From JASFUX01 sp050050115 (GTDB lineage: Bacteria; Pseudomonadota; Alphaproteobacteria; Caulobacterales; Maricaulaceae): a stretch of 12,938 nt of DNA. Both the position numbers and the translations under genes were made by a program. The notes under the pieces were generated by a model, which worked only from the letters and a program-made list of their open reading frames with translations, ran no database searches and was not told the DNA's origin. The stretch spans positions 1 through 12,938 of the forward strand of contig JASFUX010000083.1 of NCBI GenBank assembly GCA_050050115.1. The letters are read 5' to 3'. Shown here one piece after another: positions 7,158 to 12,938 of the stretch (position 1 is the first letter of the stretch; each line of letters begins with the position of its first letter).

Positions 7158-8654
7158 ATGAGCGAAACCGATCCGTGCATTCTCGCGATCGACCAGGGCA
7201 CCACCAGCTCGCGCGCGATCGTGTTCGGATTGGACGGCTCGGTCGTCGCCCTCGCCCAGCGCGAATTCGAGCAGATTTATCCGCAGTCGGGCTGGGTCGA
7301 GCACGAGCCCGAGGCGATCTGGGCGAGCGTGCTCGCCACCGCGCGCGCCGCGCTCAAGGAGGCGGCGGACAAAGGCCGCACCGTCGCCGCGCTCGGCGTC
7401 ACCAACCAGCGCGAGACGACGATCATCTGGGAGCGCGACACCGGCCGGCCGATCCACAACGCCATCGTCTGGCAGGACCGGCGCACCGCGGAGATCACCC
7501 GAGATCTCGTCCGCGCCGGCCACGAACAGCGGATCGCCAAGCGCACGGGCCTGCTGCTCGATCCCTACTTTTCGGCAACCAAGATCGCCTGGATCCTCGA
7601 TCACGTCGACGGCGCGCGCGAACGCGCGGCGCGGGGCGAGCTGGCGTTTGGGACGGTCGACACGTTCCTGATCTGGCGACTGACCAACGGCGCCAAGCAC
7701 ATCACCGACGCGACCAACGCCTCGCGCACGTCGCTCTACAATCTCGAACGCGGCGTGTGGGACGACAAGCTGCTCGACATCTTCAACGTGCCGCGCAGTC
7801 TCCTGCCCGACGTCGTCGATTGCGCCGGCGAGTTGGGAACGACCGATCCTTCCGTGCTCGGCGCCGCCTTGCCGATCGCCGGGATCGCCGGGGATCAGCA
7901 GGCCGCGACAGTCGGTCAGGCGTGCTTCTCCGTCGGCGAGGCGAAGTGCACTTACGGCACCGGCGCCTTCCTGGTGCTCAACACCGGCGACAAGCTCGTG
8001 CGCTCCAAAAATCGCCTGCTCGGCACCATCGCCTATCGCCTCAATGGCAAGACGACGTTCGCTTTGGAGGGATCGATCCTGGTCGCCGGCGCCGCGATCC
8101 AGTGGTTGCGCGACGGTCTAAAGATCATCGACAGCGCCTCCGAGGTCGAAGCCCTCGCCGCCTCGATCGAGGACACTGGCGGGGTCTACCTCGTGCCCGC
8201 TTTCACCGGCCTTGGCGCGCCACATTGGGACGCTGACGCGCGCGGCGCGATCGTGGGGCTGTCGCGCGGCTCGGGTCGCGCCGAAATCGCCCGCGCCGCG
8301 GTCGAGGCCGCCGCCCACCAGACCGCCGACCTGCTCGACGCGATGGCCGCCGACGGCGTGTCGGCGGGCCGGCTCAAAGTCGACGGCGGCATGACGGCGA
8401 ACGACTGGTTCGTGCAAAACCTCGCCGACACCTTGAACGTCGAAGCGCTCAGGCCCGTGAACGCGGAGTCCACCGCCTGGGGCGCTGCGGCCCTCGCCGC
8501 GCTCGGCGCGGGATTTTTCAGCTCTTTGGACGACATCGCCGCGGCCTGGACGCCCGAGCGCACTTTCTCTCCCGCCATGGACGTCGAAACCCGCGCCGTC
8601 GCCCGCGCCGGCTGGCGCGACGCCGTCGGCCGGGTGGCGAGCGGCCGATCCTAG
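7158..8654 (+). CDS. glpK: Glycerol kinase
   Basis: 498 residues, matching the usual length of about 500. It phosphorylates glycerol with ATP to sn-glycerol 3-phosphate in the cytoplasm, the entry step of glycerol catabolism. FGGY-family signatures run the whole length: AIDQGTTSSRAIVF (10-23), TNQRETTIIWERDTGRPIHN (82-101), WQDRRT (105-110), SATKIAWILDHV (139-150), TDATNASRTSLYNL (183-196), GIAGDQQAA (242-250) with the catalytic Asp246, GTGAFLVLNTG (267-277), FTGLGAPHWD (349-358) and KVDGGMTANDWFVQ (407-420). The loop before GIAGDQ has no GGKGGTR-like stretch, which in the E. coli enzyme forms the fructose-1,6-bisphosphate inhibitor site, so that control is probably absent. No glpF, glpD or glpR is adjacent; the divergent neighbour is a different FAD enzyme. 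Confidence 0.97.
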   Translation: MSETDPCILAIDQGTTSSRAIVFGLDGSVVALAQREFEQIYPQSGWVEHEPEAIWASVLATARAALKEAADKGRTVAALGVTNQRETTIIWERDTGRPIHNAIVWQDRRTAEITRDLVRAGHEQRIAKRTGLLLDPYFSATKIAWILDHVDGARERAARGELAFGTVDTFLIWRLTNGAKHITDATNASRTSLYNLERGVWDDKLLDIFNVPRSLLPDVVDCAGELGTTDPSVLGAALPIAGIAGDQQAATVGQACFSVGEAKCTYGTGAFLVLNTGDKLVRSKNRLLGTIAYRLNGKTTFALEGSILVAGAAIQWLRDGLKIIDSASEVEALAASIEDTGGVYLVPAFTGLGAPHWDADARGAIVGLSRGSGRAEIARAAVEAAAHQTADLLDAMAADGVSAGRLKVDGGMTANDWFVQNLADTLNVEALRPVNAESTAWGAAALAALGAGFFSSLDDIAAAWTPERTFSPAMDVETRAVARAGWRDAVGRVASGRS

Positions 8655-8656
8655 AC

Positions 8657-8671
8657 TCGCGCGTTGCGCGA
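8657..8671 (+). terminator. Possible terminator hairpin after glpK
   Basis: A perfect six-base stem TCGCGC / GCGCGA with a three-base loop starts two bases after the glpK stop codon. There is no T run, so it would be at best a weak or factor-assisted terminator. It does lie between glpK and the separately promoted BlaI gene. Confidence 0.3.
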
Positions 8672-8701
8672 ATCCCCGATCCCGACCGCCGCGCAGCAGA
8701 A

Positions 8702-8717
8702 AACTACCATTGTAGTT
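8702..8717. promoter_or_regulatory. Predicted BlaI/MecI-type operator
   Basis: AACTACCATTGTAGTT is a dyad with perfect six-base arms (AACTAC / GTAGTT) around CATT. Its core TAC-CAT-TGTA differs by one base from the TACA-nn-TGTA element known for BlaI, MecI and CopY repressors. It lies 50 bases before the BlaI-family gene and covers the place where the -35 region should be, as expected for autorepression. Confidence 0.65.
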
Positions 8718-8721
8718 GACT

Positions 8722-8730
8722 TGTGATAAT
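8722..8730 (+). promoter_or_regulatory. Extended -10 promoter element of the BlaI-M56 operon
   Basis: TGTGATAAT matches an extended -10 box (TG-n-GATAAT). The hexamer is at 8725-8730; a 17-base spacer would place the -35 at 8702-8707, inside the dyad, with no good match to TTGACA, which fits an extended -10 promoter. The stretch is markedly AT-rich against its surroundings. The transcript start would fall near 8737. Confidence 0.5.
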
Positions 8731-8767
8731 CAGGCGGAGAACCTGAGACCCTGCGGGGAGCGCACGC

Positions 8768-9169
8768 ATGGCGCGAAAGAAATCGTCTGTCCTCACCGAC
8801 GCCGAGCAGCGGATCATGCGCGTGCTCTGGTCCAAGGGCGAGGCCAGTGTCCACGACGTCACCAACATCCTGTCGCAGGAGCGCCAGACCGCGTACAACA
8901 CGGTCCTGACGATGCTGCGCATCCTGACCGACAAGGGCTATGTCGAGCCTCGGCGCGAAGGCCGCGCCTTTATCTATACGCCCATCGTCAGCCGCGCCGA
9001 CGCGCGCACCCAGGCGCTTTCGCACGTCCTGTCGCAGTTCTTCGAAGGCTCGCCGACGGTGCTCGCGGCGCATCTGATCGACCATGTCGACATCGACGCC
9101 GAGGAGCTCGACGCGCTGCGGCGCGAGCTTGACCGCGCCCCGCCGAGGGAAGGCTCCGGCGATGGCTGA
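8768..9169 (+). CDS. BlaI/MecI/CopY-family transcriptional repressor
   Basis: 133 residues, the usual size for this family (about 120-140). The N-terminal winged helix is clear: LTDAEQRIMRVLW (9-21), ASVHDVTNIL (26-35), the recognition-helix segment RQTAYNTVLTMLRILTDKGY (39-58) and the wing VEPRREGRAFIYTP (59-72). The C-terminal helices (about 75-122) should form the dimer interface that family repressors lose when cleaved by the partner protease. GGGGAG lies seven bases before the ATG. The 3' end overlaps the M56 peptidase gene by eight bases, the standard arrangement of a repressor with its signal-transducing protease. A matching dyad lies on the promoter. The regulon beyond its own operon cannot be read here; no beta-lactamase gene is present. 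Confidence 0.93.
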   Translation: MARKKSSVLTDAEQRIMRVLWSKGEASVHDVTNILSQERQTAYNTVLTMLRILTDKGYVEPRREGRAFIYTPIVSRADARTQALSHVLSQFFEGSPTVLAAHLIDHVDIDAEELDALRRELDRAPPREGSGDG

Positions 9170-11147
9170 CGCGGCGGTCGTCTTTTCGCTGATCGGCAAC
9201 CACCTCTGGCAAGGCGGGGTGCTGGTCGCGGCTTTGGCGCTGGCGCTGCGCGCCGGCCGCCGACTGCGCGCCAAGAGCCGTCACGACTTCGCCTACGCCG
9301 CACTCGCCTGCGCCGCGCTTCTGCCGCTCGCCGCGCTCGCGCCGGGACAGGGGCTCGAGCAGCTTGGCTGGCGTCTGCCGCTGATGGTTCCCGAAGCGGA
9401 GGCGGCGTCCGCCGACGACGGCGTCGGCGCGGAAACCGAGATGACGAACGTGCGCGGGCGGTCGTTCACGCTGGGACCGAACGGGCCTCTGGTCCGCGTC
9501 GAGATCGCGACCACCGGAAGCGAAGCGGCCGCGGCCTCGCCGGAAAAGACCATCGCCAATCTTTTCGATCCGCGCCTCGCCGCGTGGCTTGCGATCGGCC
9601 TCGGCGTCGTCTGGGTGCTCGGGACCCTGGCGCTGCTCGTCAGGGTGGCGGCCGACGCCTTCGCGGCGGAGCAGCTGCGCGCACGCGCCCGACCGATCGC
9701 GCCTCCAAGCCTGTTGTCGGCGGAGCTCAAGCAGCTTCGTCTCGCAGAGTCCGCCGAAGCGCGCGGACCTCTGGTCGCCGGGCTGACGCGCCCCGCGGTG
9801 ATCCTGCCCAAGGGCGCGCTCGACCGCTATTCGGCGGCTCAGCTGAGCGCCCTGCTCGAGCACGAACGCAGCCACATTGAACGCGGCGATCTCATCCTCG
9901 CCTTCGTGCAGCGGCTCCTTGTCGCCGTCTTCTGGTGGAGCCCGGCGATGCACTGGATCAGCCGCCGGATCGAGGACGAGCGCGAGATGGCCTGCGACGA
10001 AGCGGCCGTGGTCTGCACCGGCGATCATCGCCTGCTCGCCAGGACGCTGGCCGATCACGCTCATGCCCAGCTTCAAGGGGCTCGGCCGCGGCTGGTCATG
10101 GGCATGGCGCGACGCCGGTCGCTGCTGGTGCGTCGCGTGCGCCGGCTGATGGACGGCGCGGCGACCGAATCCCGGACGCTGGCCCGGGGCGCGGCGGCGG
10201 CGCTCGCCACCGTCGTTCTCGCCGCCGGCCTCGCCACGCCGCGCTGGCGCGCGGAAGCCTCGCAAGAGATCGAGATCGCCGCGCACGAGGACCATCTTGC
10301 GGATCACGACATGCTGGTCATCGGCGACCTCGTCGTGCGTCGCGCCGAAACCCTGCGGCCGCAGACTATTAGCAATAGCGAAACCGTCAGCCAAGCGATC
10401 GCCGACTGGCGGGAGGCCCAGGCGAGGATCATCGCCCGGGCGATCGCCGAGAACGACGGCGAGATCGATGAAGCCATGGCCGCCGAACTCGATGCGGCCG
10501 CCGATGAGCTTGGTGATCGCGTCACCACGTTCATCCTTCAGGGCGAAGACGCGCGCCTCGATCGGGACACTGCTCTGAAATACCTAAAAGACCTGCGCCT
10601 TGAGGAATATCTCGACGCCGCGCGCCGCGCGTTCGAAGCGTCCGCATCGATCACAGTGCTGGCCGTCGACAAGCAGGTTCTGGTTGAGGCGCGCGCACGG
10701 GCCCGCGGCGACCACCATGTCGCGCTCGCCGCCGCGCACGGTCATGTCGCGGACGAGCTCACGCGACTGCTGGTGATCGCGGAAGCCGACGGCGACGCGG
10801 CGTTTGCTGAAGATCTCATCGCCGCCGGCGCCGATGTGACGGCCGCACGCATGCATCGGACGCCGCAGTTGATCGCCGCCATTCGCAGCGGCGAGATAGA
10901 CCGCGCAGGCCGGCTCCTGGCCGCGGGCGCCGACGTCGACGCCGTCGACCTTAGCGGGAACACGCTGCTGAGACTGGCGATCCACAACTCCGACGAAGAG
11001 CTCGTCGCGCTGCTGATCGACCACGACGCCGACGTCAACGCCGCCGGACCCGACGGGCTGACCCCGCTCGCCCTCGCCGCGGCGGCGCGCGATGAAGACA
11101 TCGTCCGGCTGTTGAGAGACGCCGGCGCGCGGCTGACGCGCGGCTGA
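9162..11147 (+). CDS. M56-family (BlaR1/MecR1-type) membrane metallopeptidase with a C-terminal ankyrin-repeat domain
   Basis: 661 residues. ATG 9162 is preceded by GAGGGAAGG at eight bases; an open frame upstream to 9084 lies inside the BlaI gene and is rejected. Helices at about 7-29, 43-60, 139-161 and 343-359 follow the BlaR1 plan. Arginine-rich loops at 30-42 and 317-329 mark the cytoplasmic side, and acidic 61-138 is outside. Between helices 3 and 4 lies the protease: LVAGLTRPAVILPKGAL (204-220), HERSH (234-238, HExxH zinc site) and REMACDE (274-280) with a likely glutamate ligand. In known systems this protease cleaves BlaI on signal. The C-terminal part has no penicillin-binding SxxK/KTG motifs. 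Instead, 361-537 is unrecognised charged helical sequence and about 538-661 carries four ankyrin-like repeats with AAGADV, LLAAGADVDAVD, LLIDHDADVNAAGPDG and LTPLALAAAARDEDIVRLLRDAGA. Topology predicts that these repeats lie in the periplasm. The signal is unknown. Confidence 0.9.
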   Translation: MADAAVVFSLIGNHLWQGGVLVAALALALRAGRRLRAKSRHDFAYAALACAALLPLAALAPGQGLEQLGWRLPLMVPEAEAASADDGVGAETEMTNVRGRSFTLGPNGPLVRVEIATTGSEAAAASPEKTIANLFDPRLAAWLAIGLGVVWVLGTLALLVRVAADAFAAEQLRARARPIAPPSLLSAELKQLRLAESAEARGPLVAGLTRPAVILPKGALDRYSAAQLSALLEHERSHIERGDLILAFVQRLLVAVFWWSPAMHWISRRIEDEREMACDEAAVVCTGDHRLLARTLADHAHAQLQGARPRLVMGMARRRSLLVRRVRRLMDGAATESRTLARGAAAALATVVLAAGLATPRWRAEASQEIEIAAHEDHLADHDMLVIGDLVVRRAETLRPQTISNSETVSQAIADWREAQARIIARAIAENDGEIDEAMAAELDAAADELGDRVTTFILQGEDARLDRDTALKYLKDLRLEEYLDAARRAFEASASITVLAVDKQVLVEARARARGDHHVALAAAHGHVADELTRLLVIAEADGDAAFAEDLIAAGADVTAARMHRTPQLIAAIRSGEIDRAGRLLAAGADVDAVDLSGNTLLRLAIHNSDEELVALLIDHDADVNAAGPDGLTPLALAAAARDEDIVRLLRDAGARLTRG

Positions 11148-11428
11148 TCCCGCCACGCGCCCAAAGCTCCAGATCAGATCGATCTAACGATCGCTTCTCT
11201 TAACAAACGCGCTGTTTCACGGCGTCGGGAACCCCGAAGGCGCGTTCCCGGTTGATCCCGGCCGCCGGGCGCCGTTCGATCCTCCCGAGCCCCGCGACCC
11301 GTTCGGGGGCCGGCGGCTTCATAAACGGTCAACAAGCAGCCGCTACCAACCATGAGGCCAGAAGGCCTCCGCCAGGAGCCGCAACGACGCCGAAGAGCGT
11401 CGCGTCGGACGGATCGGATCGAATACGT
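11148..11428. other. Hairpin-rich intergenic region before the helicase gene
   Basis: 281 bases without a convincing gene. It holds four GATC sites within 21 bases (11172-11192), followed by a series of inverted repeats: CGGGAAC/GTTCCCG (11226-11250), CCCGG/CCGGG (11257-11269), CCCCG/CGGGG (11290-11308) and GAGGCC/GGCCTC with an AGAA loop (11354-11369). None has a T run, so none is a clear intrinsic terminator. No promoter boxes stand out. A 26-codon frame (11352-11432) touches the helicase start. No tRNA or attachment-site repeat was seen. Confidence 0.4.
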
Positions 11429-12938
11429 ATGAGCACCGCGACCGCGGAAATCCTCGATGATGTCGAAAAGACACCCGAAGAGCCGCCCAAAGGCGATCGG
11501 GGCCCCGAGACCGAGACGGCGCGCGCCTCCGCCTTCGCCCTCCGCCCCTACCAGCGCCAGCTGGTCGAGCAGGCGATCTCGGCGGTCGACGCAGGCGGGC
11601 GGCCCGGGATCGTGCTGCCCACCGGCGGCGGCAAGACCGCCGTTATGGCCGGGCTGACCGAGCGGCTGCTCGAACGCCGGGCGGGACGCATTCTGATCCT
11701 CCAAGACCGCGGCGCGCTGGCGGTGCAGAACGGACCGAAGATCGGTTCCTGGCTCGGCCTGAGCCACAGCCAGGTCGGCGGCGGCCGGGACAGCTGGGAC
11801 GGCGAAGTGGTCATGGCGATGCGCCAGAGCGCGGCGAAGACCGCGCGCCTCGACGTCGTCTCCGACACCGATTGGGCGGGCGTGCTGATCGACGAAGCGC
11901 ACCGCCTGGGCTCGGACGAGTACGACAACATCGTCGACGCGCTGCCCAAGGGCGTGCCGGTGATCGGACTGTCGGCCACCCTCGCCCGCGCCGACGGCCG
12001 CCCGCTCGCCCCGCTCGACCGGGTGATCGAAGGCCCTTCGATCGAGTCCCTCATCGGCCAGGGCTATCTCACACCCTACCGCTTCCTCGTGCCGAAGGAC
12101 GCGATCCAAGGCCAGATTTCCCGCGGCGTCGCCCAGCTGCGCACGGTGGCGGGCGAATACGCCGCCGGCGACGCGGCGCGGCTTTTGAACACCGACGCGA
12201 TCAACCGCTCGGTGGTCCGCCAGACCAAGAAGAAGTTCCTCGGTCGCAAGGACCGCAAGGGCCAGGGTCTCGTCGCCTTTTGCGCGACCATTCAGCATGC
12301 CGAAGACTTGGTCGAGGCCTACCAACGCGAAGGCGTCGACGCGCGGGTCTATCATTCCCGCATGCGCCAGAACGAGCGCGACGCGACCTTGAAGGCCTTC
12401 GATGCAGGCGAGTTCCCGGTGCTCGCAAACCCGCTCGCGCTCGGCGAAGGCTTCGACTGCGCGCGGGTCGGCGCGGTGGTGATCCTGCGACCGTGCGCGC
12501 ACCGCTCGACCTTCGTGCAGATCGTCGGCCGCGGGCTGCGCGTCGCCAAGCCCGAGGATTATCCCGACATCGACAAGCGCGACTGCGTCGTCTTCGACTA
12601 CGCCGCCGCCGTCGCCAAGCACCGCTCGCTCGACTGCCCGCCGAACATCGACGGCGCGGAGAGCGAGGCGCGCGAGATCGTCGACGCCTTGAAGGACTGC
12701 CCGCGCTGTCACGCCGTCATCCGTCGCGCCGACCGCGACTGCCCCGAATGCGGGCATCGCTTCTCGGAGAAGGAGTCGGAACTCGATCCGAGGATAGCGG
12801 AGGAACTGGTCCAGGTCGCGCTCGCATCGGCCGAGCGGCCCTGGTTCCGCCTCGGCAAGCAGGTCTACGTCGCGCACGACCGCGGCGCGACTGGTCTCGT
12901 GCTCGACCTCCTCGACGGCACCTATCTGACCTTCGGCT
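11429..12938 (+). CDS. Superfamily 2 DEAD/DEAH-type helicase with zinc ribbon (3' end outside window)
   Basis: 503 codons are open from ATG 11429 to the window end with no stop. RecA-like domain 1 has a Q-like motif LRPYQRQLVEQAI (38-50), Walker A LPTGGGKT (63-70), Walker B/DEAH LIDEAH (153-158) and motif III GLSATLAR (180-187). Domain 2 has LVAFCATIQHAEDLV (281-295), VYHSRM (307-312), the NPLALGEGFDCARVGAVVIL run (334-353) and motif VI QIVGRGLR (364-371). A four-cysteine zinc ribbon follows (C424, C427, C438, C441: CPRCH and CPECGH). The N-terminal 35 residues are acidic and disordered-looking. The protein is an ATP-dependent nucleic-acid translocase. Helicases of this build with a zinc ribbon occur in phage and plasmid replication modules as well as in chromosomes, so its role is open. 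The start has only a weak ribosome-binding site (GGATCGGA). Base composition does not differ visibly from the neighbours. Confidence 0.88.
   Translation, partial: MSTATAEILDDVEKTPEEPPKGDRGPETETARASAFALRPYQRQLVEQAISAVDAGGRPGIVLPTGGGKTAVMAGLTERLLERRAGRILILQDRGALAVQNGPKIGSWLGLSHSQVGGGRDSWDGEVVMAMRQSAAKTARLDVVSDTDWAGVLIDEAHRLGSDEYDNIVDALPKGVPVIGLSATLARADGRPLAPLDRVIEGPSIESLIGQGYLTPYRFLVPKDAIQGQISRGVAQLRTVAGEYAAGDAARLLNTDAINRSVVRQTKKKFLGRKDRKGQGLVAFCATIQHAEDLVEAYQREGVDARVYHSRMRQNERDATLKAFDAGEFPVLANPLALGEGFDCARVGAVVILRPCAHRSTFVQIVGRGLRVAKPEDYPDIDKRDCVVFDYAAAVAKHRSLDCPPNIDGAESEAREIVDALKDCPRCHAVIRRADRDCPECGHRFSEKESELDPRIAEELVQVALASAERPWFRLGKQVYVAHDRGATGLVLDLLDGTYLTFG

Noticed and set aside
8988..10394. 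468-codon open frame on the minus strand
   Set aside because: It is antisense to the BlaI and M56 genes, which have clear domains and ribosome-binding sites. The reverse frame is a GC-driven shadow.
9162..11147. True beta-lactam sensor BlaR1
   Set aside because: No penicillin-binding SxxK/SxN/KTG motifs in the C-terminus and no beta-lactamase or PBP2a gene nearby.
11148..11428. tRNA gene or prophage attachment site before the helicase
   Set aside because: No TTCGAATC-type arm, cloverleaf or repeated core was found in the region.
11174..12877. 567-codon open frame on the minus strand
   Set aside because: It is antisense to the helicase, which has a full set of SF2 motifs. Its protein is an Arg/Ala/Asp-rich composition shadow with no recognisable domain, typical of GC-rich genes.
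1..12938. CRISPR array, insertion sequence or rRNA
   Set aside because: No regularly spaced repeats, transposase motifs, terminal inverted repeats or rRNA-like sequence were seen.

Overview
The window is GC-rich throughout, with G or C dominating third codon positions, and every gene has ordinary bacterial architecture. Gene content (class I photolyase, GlpK, a BlaI/M56 pair, an outer-membrane-type lipoprotein hydrolase, an L-2-hydroxyglutarate-oxidase-like flavoprotein) suggests a Gram-negative alphaproteobacterium, perhaps of the Caulobacterales/Parvularculales kind. That placement is an inference from gene style; there is no rRNA or tRNA to confirm it.

Layout. The left half (about 1-7054) is on the minus strand. 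Read in transcription order from 7054 leftwards it holds an FAD oxidoreductase of the LhgO/L2HGDH type, a large membrane-anchored alpha/beta hydrolase fused to a polytopic domain, a secreted alpha/beta-hydrolase lipoprotein closed by a clear intrinsic terminator, a DNA photolyase, a seven-bladed Vgb-like beta-propeller protein with a signal peptide, and the first codons of another probable secreted protein that runs off the window. The right half (7158-12938) is on the plus strand: glycerol kinase, a BlaI/MecI-type repressor, an M56 (BlaR1-type) membrane metallopeptidase overlapping it, and a DEAD/DEAH-type helicase with a zinc ribbon that is cut by the window end.

How the genes work together. 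The FAD enzyme and glpK are divergent and share a roughly 100-base control region with a perfect palindrome plus a third half-site. The BlaI and M56 genes form a two-gene operon with an 8-base overlap. A BlaI-type dyad lies on the predicted promoter, so the pair looks autoregulated. The striking feature is the M56 protein. It keeps the four-helix topology and HExxH protease of BlaR1, but where BlaR1 has its extracytoplasmic penicillin-sensing domain it has about 175 residues of unrecognised helical sequence followed by about four ankyrin repeats. This is the best candidate for an undescribed system: a BlaI-type protease relay with a protein-interaction sensor instead of a beta-lactam sensor.

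Other points are several non-ATG starts (a TTG supported by a strong ribosome-binding site, and two places where TTG or CTG is the only option), and a hairpin-rich 281-base leader before the helicase. No CRISPR array, insertion sequence, tRNA or rRNA was seen.
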